Assembly: GCF_027111355.2 (NCBI RefSeq)
Contig: NZ_CP114291.2
Span: forward strand, 1,426,001 to 1,490,000
DNA from: Flavobacterium eburneipallidum
GTDB taxonomy: Bacteria > Bacteroidota > Bacteroidia > Flavobacteriales > Flavobacteriaceae
Direction: 5' to 3'
DNA length: 64,000 bases
Below are positions 7,608 to 16,549 of this stretch, in pieces. Below the pieces are notes generated by a model. It had not been told where the DNA came from. It ran no database searches and saw nothing but the letters and a program-made list of their open reading frames with translations. The translations under genes and the position numbers were made by a program. Each line of letters begins with the position of its first letter. The stretch's first letter is position 1.

Positions 7608-7689
7608 TTTTGTGTACTATAAGAATTATTTTTGAAAAATAATTTACAATTTCTTGTTTAAGGAATTCTTTAACTTGTATTTTTTGTGG

Positions 7690-7697
7690 TATTTTTG
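7690..7697 (+). promoter_or_regulatory. -7 box of the OmpA-family gene
   Basis: TATTTTTG matches TAnnTTTG and lies 53 nt before the start codon. No well-spaced -33 TTG is apparent. Confidence 0.45.
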
Positions 7698-7750
7698 TTA
7701 TCAATAAAAACTTAACGCCCTTATTTACTAATATTAATAAACTCAATTTT

Positions 7751-9922
7751 ATGAAAAAACAATTCCTTTATGTAGGCTTACTGTTTTCGGCAATAGCCAC
7801 GAATGCTCAATCCTATATTGGCTTTACACCAGACAATTATGCGGGTGTACAAGGCGTACTTTTTAATCCGTCTTCTATTGTAGATTCTCGTTTTAAAACC
7901 GATATTAACTTATTTTCTTTCAGTACGTCTGTAAATAATGATGCTTATGGAGTAAATGTTTTAGATGCGTTTAAGACTGGATATGATTTTGATTTGGATG
8001 CCAAAAAAACATTTACTACTAGTAATAGTGCCACAATAAATTTTGATTTGATGGGGCCATCTTTCATGTTCAACATTGCACCCAAACATTCATTAGCGAT
8101 TTACACAAGAGCAAGAGCCTTTGTAAATGTAGTTGATATTAACGGAACTGTGATTAATGATATTGCCAAAGACGATACTAATAGTTTTCCTACTGCTACA
8201 TTGGGTAGTGTGAATGCCGTTGGGAATTCATGGGGCGAACTGGGTGTTTCTTACGCTGCGGTTTTGCTTCAAAAAGGACAACACTTCTTAAAAGGAGGGG
8301 TTACAGCCAAATATTTGCAAGGTGTAGCCAATTATCATTTTCAAGCGGATAATGTAACGGTTCGTTTTAACGAAGATTTGATTGTGCCACAAAATAGTAC
8401 TTATGTTACTACAGGAAATGCTATCTACGGTACCAGTCAAGATTTTGACGCCAATTCAGATGTAGAAATCGATAGCAAATCAAAAGGGTTTGGATTCGAT
8501 TTAGGTTTAACGTATGAATGGAGACCCGAATATGATGCTTCAAGAGTAGATATTAACGACCTTAAATATGTAAACAAATACAAATTGCGTTTTGGTGTTT
8601 CGGTTACTGATTTAGGTTCGATGAAATATGACAAAGGAATTCGTGAAAATTATAATTTGAATAATACTTTTACCAGCGATGATTTAGATAATGCAGACGG
8701 TCTTGAAGATTTATACCCAACTTCAGGAACACCAATTGCAGGTACTGTAAAAGCCTATTTGCCAACTGCCGTTCACGCCGATATTGATTGGAATATTCAC
8801 AATAAGTTCTATCTTAACTTGAATGGCGATTTTAGTGTTGTTTCTAACACAAAATTGAATCAAAATAGCGTGGCTAACAGAATGAGTTTAACTCCTCGTT
8901 TTGAATCAAGATGGTTTAGTTTCTATGTACCAGTATCTTATTATGAGTTGAATAAAGAAACTCAAGTTGGAGTAGGATTGCGTACAGGAGTATTTTTTAT
9001 AGGTTCAGGTTCAGCATTATCGAATGTGGTTTCTAATAATTCAAGAGGTGCTGATTTTCATTTGGGTGTAAAAATTCCAGTATATCAGAAAAAAGCAAAA
9101 GATCAGGATGGCGATGGCATTTTTGATAAAGAAGATAAATGTCCAACAGAAGCTGGACCTATAGAAAACAAAGGTTGTCCATGGCCAGATACTGACGGAG
9201 ACGGTATTTTAGACAAAGATGATAAATGTCCAACTACTGCAGGACCAGCTGAAAACAATGGTTGTCCTTGGGGAGATGAAGATAAAGATACTGTTTTAGA
9301 TAATGTAGATGCTTGTCCTTCTATCGCAGGAGCAGTAGAAAATAAAGGTTGCCCTTGGCCTGATACTGATGAGGATAGTATTTTAGACAAAGACGATAAA
9401 TGTCCTAACGAAAAAGGATTAGCCGAAAACGGAGGCTGTCCAGATGCCGATAAAGATGGCGTAATTGATAGAGAAGACGCTTGTCCTACAGTTGCTGGAC
9501 CAGCAAAAAATCAAGGTTGTCCTGAAATAACTCAAGAAGCTTTGAAAGAACTTAAAGTTCAAGCGAGATCGGTATTTTTTGTTACAGGAAAAGCGGCTTT
9601 ACAAACGGCTGATAAAGGAGAAACCAACGGAAGATTAGATGCTATCAAAGAAATTCTAAAAAATTATCCAACGGCTAAATTCTCTATCGAAGGTCATACA
9701 GATAGTGTAGGAAATGCTGCAGCTAACCAAAAACTTTCAGAGGCTAGAGCCAAAGTAGTTATGGATGCTTTGATTGCTAGAGGAGTGAATCCAAACAATT
9801 TAACTTATAAAGGATTTGGAGCAACAAAACCTGTAGCAACTAACAAAACACCAAAAGGTAGAGCTGAAAATAGAAGAACCGAAATAATTCATGTAGGTAC
9901 TATTTATGAAGGTAAACTATAA
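7751..9922 (+). CDS. DUF5723 / OmpA-family outer-membrane protein with TSP3 repeats
   Basis: A 723-residue envelope protein. A signal peptide (MKKQFLYVGLLFSAIATNAQS) precedes a DUF5723-type barrel region beginning SYIGFTPDNYAGVQGVLFNP. Residues about 445-595 hold five thrombospondin type-3-like calcium-binding repeats of the form DxDGDGIxDxxDKCP, each ending in NxGCP. The last 120 residues are an OmpA peptidoglycan-binding domain (FSIEGHTDSVGN, NLTYKGFGATKPV, GRAENRRTEI). It probably tethers the outer membrane to the wall. It has its own promoter and terminator, so it is monocistronic. The repeats create antisense ORFs that are not genes. Confidence 0.92.
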   Translation: MKKQFLYVGLLFSAIATNAQSYIGFTPDNYAGVQGVLFNPSSIVDSRFKTDINLFSFSTSVNNDAYGVNVLDAFKTGYDFDLDAKKTFTTSNSATINFDLMGPSFMFNIAPKHSLAIYTRARAFVNVVDINGTVINDIAKDDTNSFPTATLGSVNAVGNSWGELGVSYAAVLLQKGQHFLKGGVTAKYLQGVANYHFQADNVTVRFNEDLIVPQNSTYVTTGNAIYGTSQDFDANSDVEIDSKSKGFGFDLGLTYEWRPEYDASRVDINDLKYVNKYKLRFGVSVTDLGSMKYDKGIRENYNLNNTFTSDDLDNADGLEDLYPTSGTPIAGTVKAYLPTAVHADIDWNIHNKFYLNLNGDFSVVSNTKLNQNSVANRMSLTPRFESRWFSFYVPVSYYELNKETQVGVGLRTGVFFIGSGSALSNVVSNNSRGADFHLGVKIPVYQKKAKDQDGDGIFDKEDKCPTEAGPIENKGCPWPDTDGDGILDKDDKCPTTAGPAENNGCPWGDEDKDTVLDNVDACPSIAGAVENKGCPWPDTDEDSILDKDDKCPNEKGLAENGGCPDADKDGVIDREDACPTVAGPAKNQGCPEITQEALKELKVQARSVFFVTGKAALQTADKGETNGRLDAIKEILKNYPTAKFSIEGHTDSVGNAAANQKLSEARAKVVMDALIARGVNPNNLTYKGFGATKPVATNKTPKGRAENRRTEIIHVGTIYEGKL

Positions 9923-9942
9923 TACTAGCTTTTTATAAAATC

Positions 9943-9972
9943 AAAAATGAGGTCTGAAAAGACCTCATTTTT
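9943..9972. terminator. Bidirectional terminator between converging genes
   Basis: Stem AAAAATGAGGTCT/AGACCTCATTTTT with a GAAA loop, A-rich on the left and T-rich on the right, serves both the OmpA gene and the lipoprotein gene arriving from the other side. Confidence 0.88.
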
Positions 9973-9999
9973 TTTGAAAATTACTTTCTGAAAAGTATT

Positions 10000-10662
10000 T
10001 TACTTTTTAGCATCGCTATTTTCTTCTGACTTGGCACCCATTCTATTTACGGTGTACATAGGCGAAAATTTAAGTTTTAGGGCCGCAATTTTGCGGTTGT
10101 CAGCTCCGCTTAAACCTTCTTTTTCAACAGTATTTTTTCTAGTATCTAATGCTTCGTAAACCAGTTTGATCTCATCCCAATCTTCACGAGAATAGGAATC
10201 TTTATTTTTTTGTACTGCATTCACAAAGTTGTCATACACGCTTAAAATATTGGATTTGTTTACCCAATTGAATTTCATATCGTCATTGACATAACTAGAG
10301 CCAAATAATGCTTTGTAAATCACCGTCTTCGAATTCATCGCATCCATTTTTTCTTTTTCGGCCAATACATTGTTTTTGAATTCTTCGTATTGAGTTGCCG
10401 AATTTTCTAAACTAGATTCTAACATCGATTTGTCACTTAATGGAGCCAAAGCCGTTTCAGCTTCAGTCTTTAATCGAGTGTAATTGTTTTCAATTACGCC
10501 CCAATTTTCTACAGCATCTTCCTTGGCAACAGTGCTTAAAGAATCTACATATTTAGTGTAAACTTCCAGTGATTGTTGCGCTTTCTCTTGTTTTTCGTCT
10601 TTGCAAGAAGTTAATACTAGAGCTGATGCAACTAATGCGAATGTTATTTTTAAGTTTTTCAT
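10000..10662 (-). CDS. Lipoprotein of unknown function, 220 residues
   Basis: A lipoprotein signal MKNLKITFALVASALVLTSC precedes an entirely helical, charged mature region (KDEKQEKAQQSLEVYTKYVDSL...). It resembles small Flavobacterium lipoproteins of the DUF6565 kind, but I am not certain of that name. It lies 2 nt after a YtxH-like gene and in line with a DUF5670 peptide and a barrel, all on the minus strand. The setting is an envelope/stress cluster. Position and composition suggest an outer-membrane-anchored periplasmic protein; no enzymatic motif is visible. Confidence 0.75.
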   Translation of the reverse strand: MKNLKITFALVASALVLTSCKDEKQEKAQQSLEVYTKYVDSLSTVAKEDAVENWGVIENNYTRLKTEAETALAPLSDKSMLESSLENSATQYEEFKNNVLAEKEKMDAMNSKTVIYKALFGSSYVNDDMKFNWVNKSNILSVYDNFVNAVQKNKDSYSREDWDEIKLVYEALDTRKNTVEKEGLSGADNRKIAALKLKFSPMYTVNRMGAKSEENSDAKK

Positions 10663-10664
10663 GT

Positions 10665-10943
10665 TTATTGAAATTTGTTGATTTTTTTGATGTTTTCGAA
10701 GCTAATTTCATCGGCTGTTTTTTCAGTTAATACTTCTCCTTTGTTTAGAATTGAGTTGTATTTTTCAGAGAAAGAATTGGCGATACTATTAAGTTTTTCT
10801 TTCAACTCATCTGTAGCATCAGTACTTTTTTTAGCGATTTTTTTTCTAGTATTTGAGCCTTTGTCTGGTGCAAATAATATTCCTAATGTTGCACCTATGG
10901 CAACTCCTCCTAAAATTCCGATTAGTGTTTTACTATTTTTCAT
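10665..10943 (-). CDS. YtxH-domain protein
   Basis: A 92-residue protein with an N-terminal glycine-rich membrane segment, ILGGVAIGATLGILFAPDKG, followed by SNTRKKIAKKSTDATDELKEKL, the YtxH pattern. The rest is an amphipathic helix. YtxH proteins are general-stress-associated in Firmicutes; the function in Bacteroidota is unknown. It shares the operon with the lipoprotein 2 nt downstream. Confidence 0.85.
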   Translation of the reverse strand: MKNSKTLIGILGGVAIGATLGILFAPDKGSNTRKKIAKKSTDATDELKEKLNSIANSFSEKYNSILNKGEVLTEKTADEISFENIKKINKFQ

Positions 10944-10965
10944 GTTCTTTGTTTTTTAAAATTAT

Positions 10966-11118
10966 TTAAACTCTTTTTCCGCTGATTATCCTTAACAAAA
11001 AGACAATTACAGCAATTATTAATAAAATGTGAATGATGGATCCAACGTTGTAAACAAAAAATCCAAAAGCCCAAAATGCCATTAAAACGACTGCCATTAC
11101 ATACAATAAATTAGACAT
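10966..11118 (-). CDS. Lmo0937-family (DUF5670) small membrane protein, 50 residues
   Basis: The encoded peptide starts MSNLLYVMAVVLMAFWAFGF and ends LLRIISGKRV. Two hydrophobic helices around FVYNVGSIIH fit the lmo0937/DUF5670 family of tiny membrane proteins, usually found next to YtxH and CsbD genes, as here. It lies 22 nt before the YtxH gene on the same strand. Function is unknown; linkage suggests an envelope-stress role. Confidence 0.85.
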   Translation of the reverse strand: MSNLLYVMAVVLMAFWAFGFFVYNVGSIIHILLIIAVIVFLLRIISGKRV

Positions 11119-11142
11119 GATTTTTTGTTTTTAGTTGGTTAA

Positions 11143-11793
11143 TTAATTTAATTTGAAGGCTACATACAGACTCAAACTGCTGTTTTTTCCATCTGGTACG
11201 GTATAAGTACTTCCGCCAACTGTTCTCTCTTTTCCGATGGTGGTTAGACCGTAGTTGTATCGAGCTCCAATGCCAATAGAGTCAAAATCCAATCCAATTC
11301 CGCCAGAAATTCCAGCATCAAATTTGTTGAAATCGTCGTTGTCATAGTTTTCTTCAAAGTCAAATGTACCACCACTGGACTCGTTTTTTATATTGGCATC
11401 AATTAAGTAAGCAAAATAAGGTCCTGCGTGAATGTTTAGGTTTTTAGTTAAATTTACTTTTACTAAAACAGGCACTTCTACGTAGTTTAGGTTGAATTTT
11501 GCTTTTCCTGATACAAACGCATTATCATAGGTTAACTCCGAACCTTTTCGACTGTACAAAACTTCAGGTTGAATAGCTATGAAACTGGTAATAGGCAATG
11601 TGGCATAAAAACCAGCATTGAAGCTAGGTAGTACATTATTATCATCTACATCATCGGTGTAAATGTTAGAAAGATTTAATCCTCCTTTGATACCAAATTG
11701 GGCATCAGTACCCGAATTGGTTTGTGCCTCAACAGCGGTGAATGATAATCCTGTCAAAGCAATTGCAGCTAAAATTTTGATTCTGTTTTTCAT
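11143..11793 (-). CDS. PorT-like outer-membrane beta-barrel protein
   Basis: A 216-residue outer-membrane barrel of the OMP_b-brl_2 (PorT) type. The signal peptide MKNRIKILAAIALTGLSFTAVEAQ is followed by FGIKGGLNLSNIY, the family's usual first strand, and alternating strands such as IQPEVLYSRKGSEL, VEVPVLVKVNLTKNLNIHAG and FDAGISGGIGLDF, ending LSLYVAFKLN. The specific ligand is unknown. It is the first gene of the minus-strand run that ends at 10000. A -7-like CATCTTTG lies at 11824-11831, close to the start. Confidence 0.88.
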   Translation of the reverse strand: MKNRIKILAAIALTGLSFTAVEAQTNSGTDAQFGIKGGLNLSNIYTDDVDDNNVLPSFNAGFYATLPITSFIAIQPEVLYSRKGSELTYDNAFVSGKAKFNLNYVEVPVLVKVNLTKNLNIHAGPYFAYLIDANIKNESSGGTFDFEENYDNDDFNKFDAGISGGIGLDFDSIGIGARYNYGLTTIGKERTVGGSTYTVPDGKNSSLSLYVAFKLN

Positions 11794-11960
11794 GGGGTTA
11801 ATTTTTTAATTAATGATATAGTACAAAGATGCAACAGTACTTCATCTTTTATGTTACACTATAATTGTTGTGTTTTATATAATTCCCATTTTGGCGGAAT
11901 TGAATTGATAATAATGGTTTAATTCTCTGAATAACAGTGTTCTGTAGAGATATTTATTAA

Positions 11961-12122
11961 AACATATTAGTCATATAAGTTGTTTATTTGAAAAAAAGCA
12001 AAGCCAAAAGTGCATTTAAGTAAAAGTAAATAACTTCATAGAGTATATTTTTTTTACTTATTTGTACTTTTTTCGACTAGGAAAAGTGTTTGTTGATTTT
12101 TACTTATATGACTTATATGTTT
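11961..12122. repeat. 162-bp fold-back element with 21-bp arms
   Basis: Arms 11961-11981 and 12102-12122 are inverted repeats with a single mismatch; each contains TCATATAAGT or its complement. The 120-bp interior is AT-rich and holds partial inverted matches around AAGTAAAAGTAAATAA. No coding sequence is seen. The form suggests a miniature inverted-repeat element, or a regulatory dyad upstream of the barrel gene. Confidence 0.6.
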
Positions 12123-12160
12123 AAAATTAAATGCTGTTTATTTTAGGATATTGCTATAAC

Positions 12161-12192
12161 AAAAAAACTCCCCGTAAATAGAGAAGTTTTTG
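12161..12192 (-). terminator. Probable terminator after the yihY-like gene
   Basis: On the minus strand AAAAACTTCTC..GGGGAGTTTTTTT forms an imperfect hairpin with a seven-base T-run. Confidence 0.55.
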
Positions 12193-12212
12193 TGTTTTAT
12201 AAGGGAATGAAA

Positions 12213-13199
12213 TTATTTTTCGAGTTGTTCTTTTTTGATGATTTCCAGTTCTACTGCTGCTTTTTGAAGGGTTTTTTCTTCAGAAACAATTTCTACGGTG
12301 TGTACTAAATCGGCAAATTTAGAAGGAACAATAGCACTCGAAAATTGTACAGCATAACTTTTGGCAAACTCGGCTCCAAAATAAAGGATAACCGATGAAT
12401 AATAAACCCAAATCATTAATACGACAAAGGAACCTGCCGTTCCGTACACATTTTGAATATTGGAATTGGCAATATAAAAAGAGATTAAAAATTTACCAAC
12501 CATAAACAAAATCGCAGTAGTGAAAGACGCTAATCGAACTTGTCTCCATTTAATTTCGGCATCGGGCAAAATGGTGAAAATAGCTCCGAATAAGGAGGAA
12601 ATAATAATAAAAGTGATGAAGTTGTTTAGTACATAAACCACATAAAACAAGGTTTCAGGAAACCGAGCAAAGAGGCGGTCGCTCAAACCATCCATAATGG
12701 TAGAAATACCTAATGATACCAATAAAATAAATCCAAAACTACCAATAACACCAAAGGACAAAAGACGTGATTTAAGGTACAACCAAAATCCAGATTGTTT
12801 CTTGGGTTTGATACCCCAAATGGTATTAATAGAATCTTGAATTTCTGCAAAAACGGATGTAGCGCCTATAAACAAGGTTATTCCTCCTATGATTCCAGCT
12901 AGGTTTCCTTCTTTGGAAATGGATAAGTTTGTAATTATGGTTTGGATTTGTTCTGCACTTGATGGTCCAACAAAGTCTTTGATTTGATTGTAAATAGTTC
13001 CCTCGGTTACTTCTCTACCGCTGCCCCAAAACAAATCCGATAAATACAAAATAACCAAGAGTAAAGGTCCCATCGAAAACATAGTAGTATAAGACAAGGC
13101 AGCGCTCATCTTCATTACTTTATGTTCCAAAAAATTGTTCCCAGCATCTTTAAGCACATGGAATAAGGAAAGGAGATATTTTTTTAAATTTTTTATCAT
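12213..13199 (-). CDS. YihY / BrkB-family membrane protein
   Basis: A 328-residue integral membrane protein of the YihY/UPF0761 (formerly 'RNase BN') family. About six membrane segments are seen, including GNLAGIIGGITLFIGATSVFAEIQDSINTIW split over one conserved block, FGFILLVSLGI and FVVLMIWVYYSSVILYFGAEF, the family's strongest motif. The molecular function is unsettled; the older nuclease claim was withdrawn. Its ATG overlaps the stop of the upstream lipoprotein gene (TAATG), so they are coupled. Confidence 0.9.
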   Translation of the reverse strand: MIKNLKKYLLSLFHVLKDAGNNFLEHKVMKMSAALSYTTMFSMGPLLLVILYLSDLFWGSGREVTEGTIYNQIKDFVGPSSAEQIQTIITNLSISKEGNLAGIIGGITLFIGATSVFAEIQDSINTIWGIKPKKQSGFWLYLKSRLLSFGVIGSFGFILLVSLGISTIMDGLSDRLFARFPETLFYVVYVLNNFITFIIISSLFGAIFTILPDAEIKWRQVRLASFTTAILFMVGKFLISFYIANSNIQNVYGTAGSFVVLMIWVYYSSVILYFGAEFAKSYAVQFSSAIVPSKFADLVHTVEIVSEEKTLQKAAVELEIIKKEQLEK

Positions 13200-13753
13200 T
13201 ATTGAAGGGCAATGTTCGTTTGAACGATGTGAATATTAGACTCAATTCTTTTTTTTGAATGAGCTGCAAATTGTATAAAATCATCGTTCTGTGCTGTCTT
13301 TTTTATTTGATCTAAAATGGTAGCCATATTTTTTATTTCCTTGTCTAACAAAGCAAAAAGATAAAGATTAGCCTTTTTATTTTTGAGCGAATCAGATTTG
13401 ATGTTCAAATCATAAACTGCTCTGGGGATGATAATCAAGTTTTTTGCAGTCAATTTTCTCAATTCGGAATCTATTTTGTAATGATCTTTTTTTATTTTCA
13501 AAAGCAGTTGCAGGCTTTTTAAATCTTTAGTTCGATTGAAAAGAATAGTAGCTAAATCGATGGTTTTTTTATTGGATTCGTTCAAATTATCAATCAAATT
13601 AAAATCGATAGTAGATTCAGTTTGCAGCGATTTCTCTTCAAAAAAAGGTGTATAGATTTGCTTATCTCTGTTGTTGCAAGAAATAACCAAAAGAATTGCA
13701 AAAATCAGTATAAAACTGCAAAGGATGTATCGAGGTTTGGATAGCTTTTTCAT
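13199..13753 (-). CDS. Small lipoprotein-like hypothetical, 184 residues
   Basis: The N-terminus has a membrane segment ending in a lipobox-like LLVISC (residues 21-26), then a helical mature protein (ESNKKTIDLATILFNRTKDL; LFALLDKEIKNMATIL). The pattern is reminiscent of DUF4142-type periplasmic helical proteins but I cannot confirm that family. Its TAA overlaps the yihY start by one base, linking the two. No motif suggests an activity. Confidence 0.65.
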   Translation of the reverse strand: MKKLSKPRYILCSFILIFAILLVISCNNRDKQIYTPFFEEKSLQTESTIDFNLIDNLNESNKKTIDLATILFNRTKDLKSLQLLLKIKKDHYKIDSELRKLTAKNLIIIPRAVYDLNIKSDSLKNKKANLYLFALLDKEIKNMATILDQIKKTAQNDDFIQFAAHSKKRIESNIHIVQTNIALQ

Positions 13754-13849
13754 GGCTTATTTTTGCTACAAAGTTCAAAAAATAAGCCTCAAAAAAATTA
13801 TACTATTTTTTCTTAATCTTATAATATTACCATATTCAAATTATAAAAT

Positions 13850-16075
13850 TTATGCAAGTGTTGGTGTCGGAACTGGCAGAAAAATAGTAAATGTAGCACC
13901 TTCGTTTGGTATGCTATTGGCAAAAATACAACCCTTGTGGTTTTCTACAATTTTTTTGCAAATGGCTAGACCAACCCCAGTTCCGTGGTATTCTGTTTTG
14001 CCATGAAGACGGTTGAATAGCAGAAATATTTTTTCGGCATGTTCTTGTTCAAAACCAATTCCGTTGTCGGTAAGGCTTATTTTGTAATATTTTTTCAAGC
14101 TTTTATCATTGAGTAGCACTTCCGTTTTGGCTATAATTTCCGTGCAATCAATCGTAATTATTGGAGGAATATTTTCTTTAGCATATTTCAATGAATTGCT
14201 CAATAGGTTCGTAAAAAGTTGTTGCATTTGAAAATGAATACCATTAATTTCTGGTAATTTGGCATAACTGACAATGGCTTTTTTATCTTCAATATTTTGT
14301 GATAATTCGCTCAAACTATCTTTTAGGACATCGTTTAAATTGGTTTCGACTAGATTTTTTTCAGAACGATTGGCTTTCGAATATTGCAACAAATCATTGA
14401 TTAATACTCGCATTCTGTTGGATGCTCTTTCCATTCTCGACAAATATTCTTTGCCTGTTTCACTCATTTTTTCTTTATCTCTATCGTTAATTCTAGAGAT
14501 GAAGGTTTGAATTTTTCGCAGTGGTTCTTGCAGGTCGTGGCTGGCTACTTGGTTAAATTCATTCAGTTCTTTGATGTGTTTTTCAAGTTCTAAATTTCTT
14601 TGTTTTAGTTGTAAACTTTTATTAAAATCCTCGGTTACATCTTGAGTAGTTCCAATCAAGCTTTGTACTCCTTTCAAATCGGTAAACGATTTTGCAATGG
14701 TTTTGAACTGTCTTATTTTGCCGTCTTTTCGAATGACTCTATAATTGATGGCAGGAATTTTCATAGATGTTGACGCTTTTTTAAAGGCATTATCAACGAT
14801 GCTATGATCTTCTGGATGAACATTTTCTAATATGTTGTCAATACACGGTTCAAATGATTGAGGATCGCAGCCCATCAGTCTGAATTGATTGTCTGAATAA
14901 GTAAATTTTGAGGTGTTATAATCTAAAGTCCAACTGCCATATTTACCAAGAATTTCGGCTTGTTTGCTCGATTCATCAAATATTTTTAGTTGGTTGTTTA
15001 CACCAATCAAATCTTGATAATTGCTTTTTAGGATTTCATTTTTGGTATGCTCATCTGTAACATCTCCTGTTACTCCTAAAACGGTTTTATTACCCAATGA
15101 ATCTGTAAATAGCTTTCCTACAGATCTTAAAATTCGTACCTTTCCATCGGTTCTGATAATTCTGTAGTAGGAATGTGGTAAGTCTTCGTCTTCTATAATT
15201 TTTTCGAAAATAGTATTCACAATGTCAATATCTTCTGGATGAATGAATTTCATAAAATTGGCTTGTCCAGCTTCAAACGATTGAGGTTCTGTTCCTAAAA
15301 TTCGATATAAATTATCCGAATAACTAATGATATTGGTATTCAAATTCCATTCCCAGGTACCAAATTCAGAAAGAATTTCGGCTTGATAGCTTAAGAATTG
15401 GGATTTGTTTAATTTGACATTGGCTAGTTGTACTTTCTGAATATCTTTTGTGGTTTGATAATAAGTAAATATCAAAAGTAAAAGCGTGATGAATAAAATG
15501 CCTAATGTTAAAATTGGTGTAAGGTATATTTGATTGTCATAGACCGAATTGCGTTGGCGTAAATTGGATTTTTCAATATGCACCATTTCGTTCAACTTGA
15601 ACCGAATATCAATGAGTAGCATGCTACTTTCTCTAAAGTTTTTTTTGAAGTCGTAGTTTTTAGAGAGATCAATATTTTCATTTAGGTTCGAATATTGATC
15701 CATATATTCATACCTTTTAGTTATGATTTTATAAAGTGATTCTAGATTTTGCTGTTGTTTTGGGTTGTCGCTGGTGAGTTTTTTTAGTAGCAAAAATGAC
15801 TGATTAGCGTTTTTTATATCATTCTGATAAGGTTCTAAATAGAGCTTATCTTTGGATATAAGATAACCTCTCATGTTGTTTTCAGAATCTTTGATATAGG
15901 AGAATAAATGTTCTAATTCTAAATTTACTTCATAGGTGTGCATGATTAATTTAGAAGCATTAGAAATATTTTTGATGTGTTTTACGGTAAGAATACCAAT
16001 AAAAAACAGTATAAAAAGACTTATTATAAATATAATTTTATGATAAATAGAAGATTTATAGCTGTTGTTTTTCAT
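13850..16075 (-). CDS. CHASE3-PAS-PAS sensor histidine kinase
   Basis: A membrane-bound sensor kinase of 741 residues. Helices at about 13-32 and 184-204 flank a CHASE3-like extracytoplasmic helical domain (DSENNMRGYLISKDKLYLEPY). Two PAS_3 domains follow (about 240-345 and 378-485; both contain HPED and R..R.DGK.R). HisKA has the phosphoaccepting H513 in ASHDLQEPLRK. The ATPase domain shows LFTNLLSNSLKYA, DNGIGF and GTGVGLAICKKIVE. The next genes are a single-domain receiver and an AraC regulator, an obvious signalling set. The output is unknown; the genomic setting suggests envelope or general stress. Confidence 0.94.
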   Translation of the reverse strand: MKNNSYKSSIYHKIIFIISLFILFFIGILTVKHIKNISNASKLIMHTYEVNLELEHLFSYIKDSENNMRGYLISKDKLYLEPYQNDIKNANQSFLLLKKLTSDNPKQQQNLESLYKIITKRYEYMDQYSNLNENIDLSKNYDFKKNFRESSMLLIDIRFKLNEMVHIEKSNLRQRNSVYDNQIYLTPILTLGILFITLLLLIFTYYQTTKDIQKVQLANVKLNKSQFLSYQAEILSEFGTWEWNLNTNIISYSDNLYRILGTEPQSFEAGQANFMKFIHPEDIDIVNTIFEKIIEDEDLPHSYYRIIRTDGKVRILRSVGKLFTDSLGNKTVLGVTGDVTDEHTKNEILKSNYQDLIGVNNQLKIFDESSKQAEILGKYGSWTLDYNTSKFTYSDNQFRLMGCDPQSFEPCIDNILENVHPEDHSIVDNAFKKASTSMKIPAINYRVIRKDGKIRQFKTIAKSFTDLKGVQSLIGTTQDVTEDFNKSLQLKQRNLELEKHIKELNEFNQVASHDLQEPLRKIQTFISRINDRDKEKMSETGKEYLSRMERASNRMRVLINDLLQYSKANRSEKNLVETNLNDVLKDSLSELSQNIEDKKAIVSYAKLPEINGIHFQMQQLFTNLLSNSLKYAKENIPPIITIDCTEIIAKTEVLLNDKSLKKYYKISLTDNGIGFEQEHAEKIFLLFNRLHGKTEYHGTGVGLAICKKIVENHKGCIFANSIPNEGATFTIFLPVPTPTLA

Positions 16076-16090
16076 AAAATTATAATTGAA

Positions 16091-16537
16091 TTATAATCGA
16101 AGTAAAAAATTCTCTTTGTTTAAACCATTAGTATGATATTGCCAATTGATGATTACCACTTCAGATACTATTTTTTTTAATTCATTGAAATTACTTGGCT
16201 TTTTGATGTAAATATTAGCCCCTAAAACAAAAGTATCTTCTACATCTTGATCGGATGATGAGGTCGAATAAATGGCAATGGCAATATCTTTGAATTTGTC
16301 GTTTTGTTTGATTTCTTTCAAACAGTCAATTCCGTTGAGAATAGGCATATTCAAATCTAAAAAAATGATGTGAGGCAAGACCGTTTCGGGATGATTCAAA
16401 TAATTTAATAATTCTCGTCCATTATTTACGGTGTTGACAACTGTGTTTATTTTTAACTCCTCAAAGGCATCGGTAAAAAACAATCTGTCGTCTTCATCGT
16501 CGTCTGCCAATGTAATAAGTGTGAAATCTTGTTGCAT
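16091..16537 (-). CDS. Single-domain response regulator
   Basis: A 148-residue receiver with no output domain. Acidic pocket at ADDDEDD (11-17), phospho-acceptor Asp61 in FLDLNMPILNG, a Thr/Ser switch at YSTSSS and the conserved KKP. Its gene lies 15 nt before the sensor kinase gene on the same strand, and is probably phosphorylated by it. Receivers of this kind act as phosphorelay shuttles or bind proteins directly. The AraC gene just upstream could be the transcriptional end of the relay, though no phosphotransfer protein is seen. Confidence 0.93.
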   Translation of the reverse strand: MQQDFTLITLADDDEDDRLFFTDAFEELKINTVVNTVNNGRELLNYLNHPETVLPHIIFLDLNMPILNGIDCLKEIKQNDKFKDIAIAIYSTSSSDQDVEDTFVLGANIYIKKPSNFNELKKIVSEVVIINWQYHTNGLNKENFLLRL

Positions 16538-16549
16538 ATTTTTTTAGTT

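Larger units (their letters stand above)
11794..12212. other. Intergenic region between yihY-like and PorT-like genes
   Basis: There is no gene in these 419 bases. They hold a weak -7 box for the barrel gene (11824-11831, minus), a large fold-back repeat (11961-12122) and the yihY terminator (12161-12192), each described separately. Confidence 0.6.

Noticed and set aside
9103..9390. Long antisense frame over the TSP3 repeats
   Set aside because: It is a shadow of the repeated DxDGDG coding sequence, with low-complexity Ser/Pro/Gly content.
9100..9540. Regular short repeats that could be mistaken for a CRISPR array
   Set aside because: They encode the TSP3 repeats in frame; there are no spacers or cas genes, and no CRISPR array was found anywhere in the window.
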